From positions 35,029 to 84,793 of the forward strand of contig PMCA01000035.1 in NCBI GenBank assembly GCA_003153935.1: a DNA stretch of 49,765 nt. Reading direction: 5' to 3'. Positions 26,281 through 36,321 of this stretch are shown one piece after another. The notes beneath the pieces were generated by a model, which did no database searches, was not told the origin of the DNA, and worked only from the letters and a program-made list of their open reading frames with translations. Position 1 is the first letter of the stretch. Each line of letters starts with the position of its first letter. Position numbers and translations under genes: made by a program. The DNA is from Elusimicrobiota bacterium. GTDB taxonomy: Bacteria; CAYTYR01; UBA6262.

Positions 26281-27399
26281 CTACTCAGATATCTCTTTGA
26301 ATATTTTTTTACAGGGATCCTGCGGCGCTATCCGCGAGGCATTATCTTTCAGGGCTTTCAACTTTTCCCGGTCCTGTATAAGCGCCACTACAGTCGCCGG
26401 TACATCATCCTGATCCTTGACCAATTTACCCGCCTCGTTTTTCTCCACAAATTTGGCGTTCTCTTCTTCCTGGCCAGGAATAGCGTTAACCATTATCATG
26501 GGCAAACCAAAAGCCAGGCACTCCGTTACTGTCAACCCGCCAGGCTTGGTTATCACTAGGTCCGTGACCTGGTAGTAATCGTAGATCTTATCGGTGAACC
26601 CGAATATCTTCAGTATCAGCGGCGTTCCGGCGAAATCCTTGCGTAGTTTCTTCTCCATAACTTTGTTTAAGCCAACTCCTACCATTAGCTGCAGCGTATA
26701 GGCGTATGGCTCCATTTTCTTAATCAACGCAGAAATGTCTCCAGTCCCCCCCGCCCCGCTGAGGACCAATACCGTAAATAGTTCGCGGTTAAGCCCCAGT
26801 TCAACTTTCCGGTCCGCGCGGCTTTCACGGCTGGCGGTCATAGGCTTGAAAGGTATGCCCGTCACCGTTATCCTTTCAGGAATGATACCTTTTTGTACCA
26901 GTATTTTTTTAACTTCCTCTGCGGCCACGAAATAATGGTCCACGAATACCGACACCCAGGCATTATGGGCGCAATAATCGGTGACAACCACGGTTAGCTG
27001 GTAATTGTTTTTCTTACGATCCTTCAGCAGTGAAATAGGCAGGAAATGAGTAGTGACGATGGTAGTCGGGTGGCTCTGATCCAGGTAGCGGTGAAACGAA
27101 GCGAACCATTTATGCTCCAGCTGGCGCCAAAACCTGGTCAGTGATGACTCCGGCGGGATCAGGTCCGTGCTATGGTACAAATAGGCCCAGAGCTTAGGTA
27201 ATTTCCTGATCAAAAAATAATACCCGTCGCGGTAGATTTTCCTATACCAGGACGGGGCAAATTCCAGGATATCTTTAAGTTCGACATCATCTTCGGTTTG
27301 AGATTTAAAATAGTCGGACAAAGCTTGGGCTGCTTTTTGATGGCCGGCGCCGCAGGGAGCGTACAGGATAAGGATCTTGTTCCTGACTGTATTAGCCAT
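26281..27399 (-). CDS. MGDG-synthase/UgtP-type glycosyltransferase (GT28)
   Basis: This family transfers sugars to diacylglycerol or uses UDP-sugar donors at the membrane surface. The 372-residue protein has the MGDG_synth N-terminal domain with ILYAPCGAGHQKAAQAL at 10-26 and the C-terminal GT28 part with VLSGAGGTGD and DLVITKPGGLTVTECLAFGL near 280. Processive diacylglycerol glucosyltransferase is the likely activity, but glycan product is unknown. It ends the def operon and overlaps the preceding unknown gene by eight bases. Confidence 0.88.
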   Translation of the reverse strand: MANTVRNKILILYAPCGAGHQKAAQALSDYFKSQTEDDVELKDILEFAPSWYRKIYRDGYYFLIRKLPKLWAYLYHSTDLIPPESSLTRFWRQLEHKWFASFHRYLDQSHPTTIVTTHFLPISLLKDRKKNNYQLTVVVTDYCAHNAWVSVFVDHYFVAAEEVKKILVQKGIIPERITVTGIPFKPMTASRESRADRKVELGLNRELFTVLVLSGAGGTGDISALIKKMEPYAYTLQLMVGVGLNKVMEKKLRKDFAGTPLILKIFGFTDKIYDYYQVTDLVITKPGGLTVTECLAFGLPMIMVNAIPGQEEENAKFVEKNEAGKLVKDQDDVPATVVALIQDREKLKALKDNASRIAPQDPCKKIFKEISE

Positions 27400-27823
27400 T
27401 TATGATGTTTTCCAGCTCCTGTTTAGTTTTGGTCATCAATTCTTTCTTCGATGCGTTATCATCTCCGGCAAAGAACAAGCCGCTGAACAGGCTGGCTTGT
27501 GTCGGGTCGCTCTGCCAGGGCCAGATAGCCGCGAAATAAGCGTATTCGGGATCGTTGGCGTTCAGGTACAAGGTCTGTTCCTTGCGGACCCCTTGCAGGG
27601 CCTGAATGATCTCCAGTTCGGCCAATTCACGGGCTGGTCTTTCACCGGCCGGCTTAAAGGGCGCTTTGAAGAACTTATCCAGTATTACGGTCATCGGGAC
27701 CAGCTTTTCCTCGGTCACTACCATGCGGAATTTTATGAAAGGCCCGTCAACATTAAAGTATATTTTCTCCGGGGTGAAAAAAGCCTTAAGTTCCCTGATC
27801 ATATCCTGGAAAACTGCCTGCAT
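27392..27823 (-). CDS. Unknown 143-residue protein
   Basis: I do not recognise this family. It is soluble, with alternating hydrophobic strands in the first half (KIYFNVDGPFIKFRMVV, VPMTVILDKFF) and a C-terminal helix rich in Lys and Glu. AGAGGAG precedes its ATG, supporting translation. It overlaps the glycosyltransferase start by eight bases and follows the WD40 gene by 12, so it is co-expressed with both. Confidence 0.65.
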   Translation of the reverse strand: MQAVFQDMIRELKAFFTPEKIYFNVDGPFIKFRMVVTEEKLVPMTVILDKFFKAPFKPAGERPARELAELEIIQALQGVRKEQTLYLNANDPEYAYFAAIWPWQSDPTQASLFSGLFFAGDDNASKKELMTKTKQELENIING

Positions 27824-27834
27824 TAAATTCTCCT

Positions 27835-28827
27835 CTATTCAGTAGGTATTAGCCATATTTTAATCGTATTGCGGTCGCCGCCGGTGGCCACGAATTTTTC
27901 ATCCGGGGAAAAGGCGATACTGGTTACATTTTCATTCTGGAGATCATAGACCATGACCGGGTCGTCGGAAAACGGCGACCAGAGCCGGACTGTGCCGTCA
28001 GTGCTGGTAGACCCTATATATTTGGCCAGCGGAGAAATTGCCACGCATTCGACGGTGTTGGTATGACCCTCATAAACCCGCAGGAGCCGGCCCTGCCGCA
28101 TAGCCCAGAGCCGGACTGTGCCGTCGTCACTGCCGGAAGCGATGTAGGTATAGCGGCTGGTCTGGGCGCAAGCCACTGTGTTAACCCAGAGTTTGTGTCC
28201 CTTGAAGACCCGGACGCTTTCCCCGGTTTTAACCGACCACATTTTGACAGTGTGATCTGTGCCGCCTGATATCAGGTAGGTTCCCCGCGGAGAGTAAGTT
28301 ACCGAACGTGGAGTATGGGCAGGCAACTTTAAGGCGTGAACATTGATGACTTTAATGCATTTTTCGGTCTGCAGGTCCCATATTCTCAGGGTCCGGTCGG
28401 CGCTGGCGGAAGCCAGTGTCTGTCCGTTAGGGGCAATGGCTACACATCGCACTCCCAACTCATGCCCACGCAAAGTCTTGATGCAGGTGTTATCCGTCAG
28501 GTTCCATATTTTAACAGTACAATCCAGGCTGCCGGAAGCCAGGAATTTCCCGTTGCGTGAAAAAGCCACGCTCAAAATCGGGCTGGTATGGCCGGTCAGC
28601 GTGGCCAGGCATTTACCGGTCTTAAATGACCAGACCTTGATGGTATTATCGGCACTGCCGGAGGCTAAATAATCTCCGTCCTGGGAAAACGCGACGCAGA
28701 GGATTCCTTTGGTGTGGCCCCGGAGCACTTTAAATAAATAGCTCCTGGTATCGTTACGATTATTCAAACCGAACAAAACCAGCATAGCCAATATAGACAA
28801 CAATACAAAAATTCTTTTATTTCTCAC
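27835..28827 (-). CDS. Membrane-anchored WD40 beta-propeller protein
   Basis: The GTG at 28827, preceded by GGGG, gives 330 residues; a TTG 48 bases upstream lacks a good SD. A hydrophobic anchor (about 4-22) precedes seven WD40 repeats with clear units such as GHTKGILCVAFSQDGDYLAS and SADNTIKVWSF. WD40 propellers are protein-binding scaffolds; no enzyme domain is attached. Placement after the HEAT gene suggests an envelope partner complex; function unknown. Confidence 0.88.
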   Translation of the reverse strand: MRNKRIFVLLSILAMLVLFGLNNRNDTRSYLFKVLRGHTKGILCVAFSQDGDYLASGSADNTIKVWSFKTGKCLATLTGHTSPILSVAFSRNGKFLASGSLDCTVKIWNLTDNTCIKTLRGHELGVRCVAIAPNGQTLASASADRTLRIWDLQTEKCIKVINVHALKLPAHTPRSVTYSPRGTYLISGGTDHTVKMWSVKTGESVRVFKGHKLWVNTVACAQTSRYTYIASGSDDGTVRLWAMRQGRLLRVYEGHTNTVECVAISPLAKYIGSTSTDGTVRLWSPFSDDPVMVYDLQNENVTSIAFSPDEKFVATGGDRNTIKIWLIPTE

Positions 28828-28875
28828 AATTTCCCCACACACTTTTATATAATAAAAAACTGTCGCTTGCAACAA

Positions 28876-29751
28876 TTATTTTTTCGCGGGCACCGCCAAA
28901 TCTTTTTCCTTTAAAATGTCGGCGACGCTCTCCCGCCCTTTATAAGACTTATCCTCCGCCATTTTTCGCAGGCTGGCCAGATATTCAGCCCCTAATTTTA
29001 CATATTCACTGGCCGCCCAGTAGGCCACTTCTCCGGTGTTAGTTTTAATTATTTCATCCAGGAATCGCGACTTTTCCACGGCCGCTAAATGATCATAACT
29101 TATTTTCTTCTCCGCCAGCGTCGCCGCATCGCGATAAGCGGTATCTTTCTTGATCTCTTGCAGTAAAGGTACCGCTTCGGTCTTGCCGATCATGGCCAAA
29201 GCGTACATGGATTGGATTTTCAGGGTCTTGTCTTCGCTGTGCAGGTATTTTAGCGCGGTCTCGTATCCAGAAGTATCTTTCAACTCACCTAGTGAACGTG
29301 CGGCGTACAATTGCAGGACCGGGTCTCTATCCCTCAGAGATTCCCGCAATAAAGGGATCACGGCAGGATCGCCGAAAGAACCCAGAGAAACGGCTGCCAC
29401 TTCACGGTTAAAGCGGTCGGTGCTGCGCTTCAGGTAAGCAATAACAATGTTTTTGGCCCGGGGATCGGCGAACTCCGCCAGTTTTAATATTAATTCCCCC
29501 TGGGCGATGGCCGACACCGGGTATTTGCCGCTGATGGTTTTCAGCGGTTTATTAGCCAGGCTCACTTTCAGGATCTCTACCAACTCCGGAACTGCTGTCG
29601 GTTTAAGCTGGGCGAAATGGGAGGTAACCAGCTGCAGTTTATTGTCGCGATCGAGATAGAATATTTCATCCCTGATACCGGCCGCCCCGGCTGGAATGGT
29701 TACAATCATTAATAATACTATAATTAAGTTCTTATAAAAATTTTTGTTCAA
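28876..29751 (-). CDS. Exported HEAT-repeat protein
   Basis: This 291-residue protein has an N-terminal hydrophobic signal (about 8-23, ending AGAAG) and HEAT-like repeats such as VAAVSLGSFGDPAVIPLLRE, LQLYAARSLGELKD and MYALAMIGKTEAVPLLQE. Start is TTG with AGAGGTG upstream. It begins 29 bases after yraN, and the WD40 gene follows. Such repeats bind proteins; the partner is not known. Confidence 0.82.
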   Translation of the reverse strand: MNKNFYKNLIIVLLMIVTIPAGAAGIRDEIFYLDRDNKLQLVTSHFAQLKPTAVPELVEILKVSLANKPLKTISGKYPVSAIAQGELILKLAEFADPRAKNIVIAYLKRSTDRFNREVAAVSLGSFGDPAVIPLLRESLRDRDPVLQLYAARSLGELKDTSGYETALKYLHSEDKTLKIQSMYALAMIGKTEAVPLLQEIKKDTAYRDAATLAEKKISYDHLAAVEKSRFLDEIIKTNTGEVAYWAASEYVKLGAEYLASLRKMAEDKSYKGRESVADILKEKDLAVPAKK

Positions 29752-29780
29752 TCTACACCTCTATATCTCTAAACCTGCCC

Positions 29781-30143
29781 TTAATACCGATACCTGCCGT
29801 CTGATTGAAACGCATTTTTGATCAACTCCACTTCCTCGCCGGTGATGCTGACCACGTCGAACCTGACATCTTTGTCAACTATCCCCCGGCTCTTAAGGTA
29901 ACCCATAGCCGTCTTAATGATCTTTTGCTGTTTGCGCGGGTTGACAGCCTGGGCGGCTGTCCCGAAAGCGCTACTTTTCCTGGATTTAACCTCCACGAAC
30001 ACCAGGGTGTCCTTTTCGCTGGCGATAATATCCAATTCGCCCAGCTTGCTCCGCCAGTTCTGCTGCAGTACGACATACCCCTTTTGCCTCAAATACTCAG
30101 CGGCCTGCGCCTCCCCCGTAGTTCCTTTGGCGCGATTATCCAT
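29781..30143 (-). CDS. YraN/UPF0102 family endonuclease-like protein
   Basis: UPF0102 proteins have a restriction-endonuclease-like fold of uncertain role. The 120-residue protein shows GTTGEAQAAEYLRQKGYVVL, LGELDIIASEKDTLVFVEVK and SRKS: the metal-binding Glu, Asp and ExK pattern is intact. The start overlaps rnhB by eight bases. The rplS-rnhB-yraN order is widely conserved. Confidence 0.92.
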   Translation of the reverse strand: MDNRAKGTTGEAQAAEYLRQKGYVVLQQNWRSKLGELDIIASEKDTLVFVEVKSRKSSAFGTAAQAVNPRKQQKIIKTAMGYLKSRGIVDKDVRFDVVSITGEEVELIKNAFQSDGRYRY

Positions 30144-30783
30144 GGGGCAGGTCCTTGACCGGAGCGAAACTGCGGCGGTGATACGGGCAGGGCCCGAATC
30201 TACTCAGGGCCTCCAGGTGTGCTTTGGTGCCGTATCCTTTGTGCTGGTTAAAACCGTACTGGGGGAACTCCCGGTGTATGTCCATCATTATTTTATCGCG
30301 GTGCACTTTGGCGATGATACTGGCGGCGGCGATCGATGCGCTTATCTGATCTCCTTTGATCAGGTTTAACTGGGGAATATCCACATCGGCCAGCTTAACC
30401 GCGTCGATCAATAAAAAATCCGGGGTTACCCCCAGATTTTTTATAGCTATTTTCATGGCCATCCTGGTCGCTTCCAGGATGTTATGTTTGTCTATCAGAG
30501 CCGCATCCACTACCCCGATGCCTACGGATTGGGCCCTGGCCGCGATCTCCCGGGATAATTTAGTCCGTTTGGGTTCAGCCACCAGTTTGGAATCATTAAG
30601 CCCCGGCAAGAAAATAAGCGGCGGCAGGATAACGGCGCTGGCCACTACCGGCCCGGCCAGCGGCCCTCTTCCCGCTTCGTCTACGCCCGCTACCAGTTTA
30701 CTGCCGTTGTTATAGCAGTTTTCTTCATGGACGTAGAGCTTGGCTACTCTCTCCTGCTCTCTCTTATCACCCTTTTGCCGCAT
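30136..30783 (-). CDS. rnhB: Ribonuclease HII
   Basis: RNase HII removes ribonucleotides from DNA. The 215-residue protein has [20 protein letters not shown] near 34-53 with the catalytic Asp and Glu, [36 protein letters not shown] and [13 protein letters not shown]. The start lies inside the rplS end, implying coupled translation. It has a short N-terminal extension (about 27 residues) common in the family. Confidence 0.96.
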   Translation of the reverse strand: MRQKGDKREQERVAKLYVHEENCYNNGSKLVAGVDEAGRGPLAGPVVASAVILPPLIFLPGLNDSKLVAEPKRTKLSREIAARAQSVGIGVVDAALIDKHNILEATRMAMKIAIKNLGVTPDFLLIDAVKLADVDIPQLNLIKGDQISASIAAASIIAKVHRDKIMMDIHREFPQYGFNQHKGYGTKAHLEALSRFGPCPYHRRSFAPVKDLPHG

Positions 30784-31144
30784 CGGTTGGTGTGGACTGG
30801 ATAGTCGACTTTTCCCGAATTTTAGCTTCTTTTCCCTCTTTATCGCGGATATAGTAAAGTTTGGCCCGGCGCACTTGCCCTTCTTTTATCCTTTCAATTT
30901 TGATCACCCGCGGTGAATGGATAGGGAATACTCTCTCCACGCCCACGCCGAAAGAGATCTTGCGCACCGTTAAAGTCTCGTTGGTACTGCCGCTCTTGCG
31001 CGCGATCACCGTTCCTTCAAATACCTGTACCCTTTCATTGTCCCCTTCCACCACTTTTGTGTGGACCTTTACCAGGTCGCCGGGCTTGAATGAAGGCAGG
31101 TCTTTTTTCAACTGCTTGTCCTGCACCATCTTTACCAAGTTCAT
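30767..31144 (-). CDS. rplS: 50S ribosomal protein L19
   Basis: L19 lies at the subunit interface. The 125-residue protein has [50 protein letters not shown] and [10 protein letters not shown], all diagnostic. It follows trmD with a four-base overlap and precedes rnhB, the classic rpsP-KH-trmD-rplS order. Confidence 0.98.
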   Translation of the reverse strand: MNLVKMVQDKQLKKDLPSFKPGDLVKVHTKVVEGDNERVQVFEGTVIARKSGSTNETLTVRKISFGVGVERVFPIHSPRVIKIERIKEGQVRRAKLYYIRDKEGKEAKIREKSTIQSTPTDAAKG

Positions 31145-31845
31145 TTGCCGCTCCTTTTTTTATTTATTTTTCTATGTAATGCCCAGAGATCGGGCCTTTT
31201 GCTTTTTGTGATCTTTTCCGACTGCTGCTGGCGCCATTCCTGTATGAGAGCGTGGTCGCCCCCCAGTAATACCGCCGGCACTTTCATTTTCTTATAGACC
31301 GCCGGCCTGGTGAAATGGGGCCAGTCCAGCAAGCCTTCATAGAATGAATCCCGTTCGTACGATTCCTTTTTGCCGATGGCGCCTTTGACCAGGCGCACCG
31401 TGGCTTCGATCATTAACATCGCCGGCAGTTCGCCGCCCGCGGTCACAAAATCCCCGATCGATATTTCCTCATCCACCAGGGTTTCTCTGACTCGTTCATC
31501 CACACCTTCATAGCGGCCGCAAATGAATACCAGGTGCTTTTTTTTGGCCAATTCCCCCGCCATCTTCTGGTTAAAGGTTTTTCCCTGGGGAGATAGCAAT
31601 ATAACCTTGCTGTCCCTGGTACTGGCTGCCTTGATCGCTTTAAAGAGCGGTTCGCACTTCAGGACCATCCCCGCGCCTCCGCCGTAAGGCGCGTCGTCGC
31701 AGGTCCGGTGCCGGTCGCTGGCGTAGTCCCTTAAATTGATCAAGTTAAGTTCGAGAACTTTCCTCTTTTTGGCTTGTTTTATCAGCGCTTCTTCGGTAAA
31801 GCCGCGAAATATATCCGGAAAAAGAGTGATGACATCTATCTTCAC
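31141..31845 (-). CDS. trmD: tRNA (guanine-37-N1) methyltransferase
   Basis: TrmD methylates G37 next to the anticodon, guarding against frameshifts. The 234-residue protein has the trefoil-knot motifs [40 protein letters not shown] and [20 protein letters not shown]. Start is GTG with AAAGGGG upstream. It is 10 bases after the KH gene. Confidence 0.98.
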   Translation of the reverse strand: MKIDVITLFPDIFRGFTEEALIKQAKKRKVLELNLINLRDYASDRHRTCDDAPYGGGAGMVLKCEPLFKAIKAASTRDSKVILLSPQGKTFNQKMAGELAKKKHLVFICGRYEGVDERVRETLVDEEISIGDFVTAGGELPAMLMIEATVRLVKGAIGKKESYERDSFYEGLLDWPHFTRPAVYKKMKVPAVLLGGDHALIQEWRQQQSEKITKSKRPDLWALHRKINKKRSGK

Positions 31846-31855
31846 CGCGGCCCCT

Positions 31856-32098
31856 TTACTCGATTATTTCCAAAACAATTCTTTTTTTAGCCTTGGCACC
31901 GGCGGCTCCCAGCAGCAGGCGGATGGCTTTGACTATACGTCCCTGTTTGCCGATGACCTTGCCGATATCATTTTTGGCGACATGCAGCTCCAGTATCACA
32001 GCCTGCTCGCCCTGCACTTCAGTAACTGAAACTTGTCCGGGCTCGTCCACCAGCGTCTGCACTATATAAACGACCAGTTCTTTCAAATTATCGGACAT
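31856..32098 (-). CDS. khpA: KH-domain RNA-binding protein KhpA
   Basis: This 80-residue protein is a single KH domain with KNDIGKVIGKQGRIVKAIR, the GxxG RNA-binding loop. KhpA (YlqC) binds RNA, often with KhpB, and affects cell division and envelope in Firmicutes. Between rpsP and trmD its position is conserved in many bacteria. GGAGGG precedes the ATG. Confidence 0.92.
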   Translation of the reverse strand: MSDNLKELVVYIVQTLVDEPGQVSVTEVQGEQAVILELHVAKNDIGKVIGKQGRIVKAIRLLLGAAGAKAKKRIVLEIIE

Positions 32099-32115
32099 GG
32101 TCCCTCCAGTTCTGG

Positions 32116-32364
32116 TTAAGCGAGCTTAATGCCTGCCTGTAACAGGATCTTCTTGACGGTATTGGTAGGTCTGGCCCCTTTTTTGTACCAGGCCATTATC
32201 TCTTCCGGCTTTACGTCTTTTAAGCGGGGAGAAGTAAACTGGCTGTATTGTCCCAGGATCGCCACTACTTTACCTTTGGTCGCCCGTGATTCGTCCTGCG
32301 CTACCAACCGGTAAAATGCCCGGTGCGGCGCTCCGTTCCTTTGTAACTTCAGCTTTAATGACAC
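32116..32364 (-). CDS. rpsP: 30S ribosomal protein S16
   Basis: S16 is a small-subunit assembly protein. The 82-residue protein has LKLQRNGAPHRAFYRLVAQD and ILGQYSQFTSPRLKDV, and PTNTVKKILLQAGI. Starts at GTG right after the rpe stop, with AGGAGG nine bases upstream inside the rpe end. Confidence 0.98.
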   Translation of the reverse strand: MSLKLKLQRNGAPHRAFYRLVAQDESRATKGKVVAILGQYSQFTSPRLKDVKPEEIMAWYKKGARPTNTVKKILLQAGIKLA

Positions 32365-32365
32365 T

Positions 32366-33028
32366 TCAACACACCTCCTTTGAATTTTGGCGAAGTAACT
32401 TTATAGCCTTCGCGATATTGCCTTGTTTGAAAATATAACTGCCGGCGACAATGAAATTGGCGCCGCTGGCGGTAACTTTGTCTACGTTCTGGTCGGTGAT
32501 GCCGCCATCCACACCCAGGTCGATCGCTTTCCCCGATCTATCGATCATTTGCCTTATGGTTTTAATCTTTCTCATCATGGCAGGCATGAATGCCTGTCCG
32601 CCAAAGCCCGGTTCCACGGTCATGACTAGCACCAGGTCCACTTTGGCCAGGTAAGGCGCTATCCTTGACGCCGGCGTTTTGGGTTTCAGGGAGATACCCG
32701 CTTTCAACCCTGCTTTCTTTATCTGGTCTATGGTACGGCCGGGGTTCCGGTCCGCTTCCACGTGGATAGTGATCAAGTCGCTGCCGGCGGCCGCGTAATC
32801 TTTTATATATTTTCCCGGATTGGCGATCATTAAGTGAGCGTCAAAAGGCAGACGGGTTTTCGGCCGCAGGGCTTTAATGACCGGCGGACCAATGGTCAGG
32901 TTCGGCACAAATACTCCGTCCATGATATCCAAATGCAGCCAGTCCGCCCCGCCTTTCTCCAGCAATTTTACCTCTTGGTCCAGTCGGCTTAAGTCACAAC
33001 TCAGAATGGACGGCGCTATTTTTATCAT
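32366..33028 (-). CDS. rpe: Ribulose-phosphate 3-epimerase
   Basis: Rpe interconverts ribulose and xylulose 5-phosphates in the pentose phosphate pathway. The 220-residue TIM barrel has KIAPSILSCDLSRL, WLHLDIMDGVFVPNLTIGPP, VMTVEPGFGGQAFMP and DLGVDGGITDQNV. Metal ligands His and Asp are present. It overlaps the PASTA gene stop by four bases, fitting the known rpe-PASTA neighbourhood. Confidence 0.97.
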   Translation of the reverse strand: MIKIAPSILSCDLSRLDQEVKLLEKGGADWLHLDIMDGVFVPNLTIGPPVIKALRPKTRLPFDAHLMIANPGKYIKDYAAAGSDLITIHVEADRNPGRTIDQIKKAGLKAGISLKPKTPASRIAPYLAKVDLVLVMTVEPGFGGQAFMPAMMRKIKTIRQMIDRSGKAIDLGVDGGITDQNVDKVTASGANFIVAGSYIFKQGNIAKAIKLLRQNSKEVC

Positions 33029-33969
33029 TGTAGTTGTCTTTCCTCGGCTAGGATCTCATTTACATAAATTTTAGCGCTGGCCTTGCCTTTTACCGTAACC
33101 GCCAGGTTCACCTTACTGCCAGGGGTCTGTGTCTGGTTATAAGCCTCTCTTTCCCCCTGCTCATCCGTTACTAATATGCGCACGCGTTTTTCCAGCAATC
33201 CCTGGGCAACTTCATAATGCAGCATTTTTACGGTCGGCGAAGCTAGTTCTTCTCCCGATTTTATACTGATCGTCAGCTCTACGGGCGTATCCACGGTGAT
33301 CGAGCTGTTGGGATCCGGCACCTGCCGTAGAACCGTGCCGGAATCAATGTTGTCATTGACTTCCGTGGACACTTTCCCTATCTTCAGCCCCATTAATTTT
33401 ATTATCCTGTCCACCTGGTTATAGGAGCGGCTCAAGAGATTGGGCATGACTGAGCCGTCTTTAACCGGGCCGGCGCTGACCACCAGATTGACCGGACTGC
33501 CTTTTTCCACGCTGGTACCGACTACCGGGTCCTGCAGGACCACTGTGTCCATATCCTTAACTGAATAAACACGCAATGTTTCACCGATGGACAGCCCTGC
33601 CTGCCGCAGTATGATCTCCGCGTCCCTCCATGTCTTGGAGGTCACATCCGGAGCGTTGACTTTTTCCGAACCGCGGCTGATAATAACTCTTATTTTGCGC
33701 CCGGCTTTCACTTTCGAGCCCGGTAAGGGATTCTGCGAAATTATCCCGCCGCCGGTAACCGTGGCGCTATATTGTTCGCCATCCTTGACCAGGAACAGGT
33801 CAATGGCGGTTAATCTATCATAAGCGTCCTGCACCGCGATACCGGTCAAATCCGGCACTACCACTTCTTCTCCCTGGCGTATCAGCAGGAACATTACCAG
33901 GTTAACGCTGAAGTAAACCAGCGCTAGGACTAAAACGATATAAAGACCCATTTTCGTAAATTTTTTCAT
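33025..33969 (-). CDS. PASTA-domain membrane protein (no kinase domain)
   Basis: PASTA domains bind muropeptides. The 314-residue protein has a short cytoplasmic tail, one membrane helix (about 8-29) and three PASTA units: [38 protein letters not shown] and [20 protein letters not shown], then a beta-rich C-terminus. In Gram-positive bacteria PASTA units sit on PknB kinases or PBPs; no kinase part exists here. It lies between htpX and rpe. Confidence 0.93.
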   Translation of the reverse strand: MKKFTKMGLYIVLVLALVYFSVNLVMFLLIRQGEEVVVPDLTGIAVQDAYDRLTAIDLFLVKDGEQYSATVTGGGIISQNPLPGSKVKAGRKIRVIISRGSEKVNAPDVTSKTWRDAEIILRQAGLSIGETLRVYSVKDMDTVVLQDPVVGTSVEKGSPVNLVVSAGPVKDGSVMPNLLSRSYNQVDRIIKLMGLKIGKVSTEVNDNIDSGTVLRQVPDPNSSITVDTPVELTISIKSGEELASPTVKMLHYEVAQGLLEKRVRILVTDEQGEREAYNQTQTPGSKVNLAVTVKGKASAKIYVNEILAEERQLQ

Positions 33970-34847
33970 GAGATAATTTTGGGCATCCCGGCCATTTTTT
34001 GTTCCTGGTCCATTTTCTCCAGGAGAGCGATGCGCTTGCTCATCGGCGGATGGGTGCTGAACAGGTTAGCCAGTCCTTCCCCGCGCAACGGGTTTACGAT
34101 GAACATATGCGCTGTCGCCGGAGTGGCCTGCATTGGTACCTGTTTCGCGGCTTCTTCCAGCTTTTTCAAGGCGCTGGCCAAAGCTAATGGATTATGGGTG
34201 ATCTTGGCGCTGCCCGCGTCAGCCAAATATTCCCGGGAACGAGAGATCGCCAGCTGTATAAGTATAGCAGCGATCGGCGCCAGGATTATCATGAACAACA
34301 TACCCAGCCCGCCACCACGGTCGTCGCGATCGCGTCCGCCCATACCGCCGAAGATCATGGCAAATTCGCCTATCCTGGCCAGTACGGTTATAGCGCCGGC
34401 AAATGTGGCGGCGATGGTAGAGATCAATATATCCCGGTTCAGAACATGGCTCATTTCGTGCGCGATCACCGCGGTCAATTCTTGCTCGTTCAAAATATCC
34501 ATGATGCCCCCGGTAACCGCCACCGCCGCGTGCTGCGGATTGCGTCCGGTGGCAAAGGCGTTAGGTGTCGCCGTGTCGATCACATAAACCTTAGGCATGG
34601 GAATATTTTCTTTTACGGCCATATTCCTGACTATCCTGAACAGCTCCGGCTGGTCCTGCTCCTGCACCGGTTTAGCCCGGTACATGGCCAGGACTATCTT
34701 ATCGCTGAACCAGTAACTGAAAACGTTCATCACTATCGCCAGCAGTAGGGCCATGATCATGCCCTGTTCCCCACCGATATACCTGCCGGCTGCGGCGAAC
34801 AATACTATCATTAAAAACATCAGCAAAAAAGTTTTCATTATGTTCAT
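33966..34847 (-). CDS. htpX: Membrane zinc metalloprotease HtpX
   Basis: HtpX degrades misfolded membrane proteins. The 293-residue protein has N-terminal membrane helices, the zinc motif [13 protein letters not shown] near 140, a second pair of membrane helices, and [14 protein letters not shown] with the third ligand Glu near 220. It overlaps the PASTA gene by four bases and precedes by five bases from the DUF116 stop. Confidence 0.96.
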   Translation of the reverse strand: MNIMKTFLLMFLMIVLFAAAGRYIGGEQGMIMALLLAIVMNVFSYWFSDKIVLAMYRAKPVQEQDQPELFRIVRNMAVKENIPMPKVYVIDTATPNAFATGRNPQHAAVAVTGGIMDILNEQELTAVIAHEMSHVLNRDILISTIAATFAGAITVLARIGEFAMIFGGMGGRDRDDRGGGLGMLFMIILAPIAAILIQLAISRSREYLADAGSAKITHNPLALASALKKLEEAAKQVPMQATPATAHMFIVNPLRGEGLANLFSTHPPMSKRIALLEKMDQEQKMAGMPKIIS

Positions 34848-34851
34848 GAGC

Positions 34852-35364
34852 CTACTCCTTGCCCAATAAACCGATTAAAGCTTTTTCCACCTGGGCGATA
34901 TCCACGTCGGTGTTAATGCAGGGGCCGAAGGGCCGGGAGTTTACCACCGCCGTGACTCCTACCGGGTAAGAATCCAGGATGCCGCTGACCAATTCTTTCT
35001 CGCAGGCTACCGCGATAACTGCGTCCGCCTTGGCCTTCTGTACGATCTGCCTGGCCAATCGGCCGCCGGTAGCCACCGCCAGCCTGGTCTTATGTTTCGC
35101 GCTTAACTGCAGCAGGTCCTTGATGCGGCATTTGCCGCAGCCCTGGCAGTGGGCTATATCTTCCACGATATTATTCTCGCAATCCTTATTCTGCAGGCAG
35201 CTGGGGGTCAGTATAAGTATTTTTTCCCGCTGCCGTTGTTCTTTTTTTTGTATCCGGTTATTGAGACCGATCAAATGCAGTTCGGCGGCGTCGGCCGGCA
35301 GTCTCAACACTTTCCCGGCCAATAAAACCAGGGGAAAATACAGGTTATAGATTATCCACTTCAC
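34852..35364 (-). CDS. DUF116 cysteine-rich protein
   Basis: DUF116 is an uncharacterised family. The 170-residue protein has a hydrophobic N-terminus (to about 20) and the conserved [53 protein letters not shown] and [20 protein letters not shown]. Six or more Cys, including CQGCGKC, suggest metal or Fe-S binding. Neighbours fmt and htpX are typical. Start is GTG overlapping the fmt stop. Confidence 0.9.
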   Translation of the reverse strand: MKWIIYNLYFPLVLLAGKVLRLPADAAELHLIGLNNRIQKKEQRQREKILILTPSCLQNKDCENNIVEDIAHCQGCGKCRIKDLLQLSAKHKTRLAVATGGRLARQIVQKAKADAVIAVACEKELVSGILDSYPVGVTAVVNSRPFGPCINTDVDIAQVEKALIGLLGKE

Positions 35365-36320
35365 CCTAAAACGTCACCCTTCTTGAGATGATGCCCTATC
35401 ACAAAATTATAAGCCGGCATGACCTTGCCGCCTTCCGATTGTATCCTGGTCAACAACAGGCCGCCAGTACCGCACTTAACCGCCAGCCCATGCCCCTTTA
35501 AAATATCCAGAACCGCGCCATCAGCGGTATTCGAGTTTGCCAGTTCTATTTTATGGATCTCTTCCGCTTCCCAGATCTTCATCATGTGCTTCTTACCGTC
35601 CTGGCTCTGGTAATGCGTGAAAGATCCGGGCCAGGGGTAAAGTCCGCGTACAAAGTTATATAATTCACGTGAACTTTTATGCCAGTCTATCAATCCGCTC
35701 TCTTTAGCCAGCAAGGGAGCATAAGAGGCTTGCGACTCTTCCTGCTCTTTAGCCTTAGCCTTCCCCTGCTTGACCAGGGAGACGGTGTCTTTAAGGACCT
35801 CTACTCCCAAATTTGTCAATTTTTCCGTCAGGGTTACGGCATTGTCCTTTTCTTCGATCGATATCTCTTTTTGCTGCAACACCGGTCCACTGTCCAGTTT
35901 CCTGACCAGGAACATGGTGGTGATACCGGTTTTTTCTTCCCCGTTCATGATGGCCGCCTGGATCGGGCTGGCTCCCCGGTATTTCGGCAGCAGTGAAAAA
36001 TGCACGTTTATGCATCCCAGTTTAGGCAGGTCCAGCAGCTTCTGGCTCAGTATCTGTCCGAAACCCACTACTACGGCCAGGTCCGGGTTCCAGTTCTTGA
36101 TTCTCTCCAGGGAAACTGGTTCATTTATCTTAACCGGTTGCAATACCGGGATATTGTTTCTCCGAGCGAACTCTTTGACCGGCGGCTCTTTTATTTCCTG
36201 GCTGCGGCCCACCGGCCGGTCCGGCATAGTTACTACCCCCGCGACTTCCTCGCCGCTGTCCAGTAACGACCGCAGGAACGGGACGGCGTATTGGGGAGTG
36301 CCCATGAAGATTATCCGCAT
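35361..36320 (-). CDS. fmt: Methionyl-tRNA formyltransferase
   Basis: Fmt adds formyl to initiator Met-tRNA. The 319-residue protein has MGTPQYAVPFLRSLL, the folate-binding and catalytic motif CINVHFSLLPKYRGASPIQA near 105-125 (Asn, His), and SGPVLQQKEI with the catalytic Asp. The C-terminal tRNA-recognition domain is present (RELYNFVRGLYPWPG). Paired with def in the usual order; gap one base. Confidence 0.97.
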   Translation of the reverse strand: MRIIFMGTPQYAVPFLRSLLDSGEEVAGVVTMPDRPVGRSQEIKEPPVKEFARRNNIPVLQPVKINEPVSLERIKNWNPDLAVVVGFGQILSQKLLDLPKLGCINVHFSLLPKYRGASPIQAAIMNGEEKTGITTMFLVRKLDSGPVLQQKEISIEEKDNAVTLTEKLTNLGVEVLKDTVSLVKQGKAKAKEQEESQASYAPLLAKESGLIDWHKSSRELYNFVRGLYPWPGSFTHYQSQDGKKHMMKIWEAEEIHKIELANSNTADGAVLDILKGHGLAVKCGTGGLLLTRIQSEGGKVMPAYNFVIGHHLKKGDVLG

Positions 36321-36321
36321 T

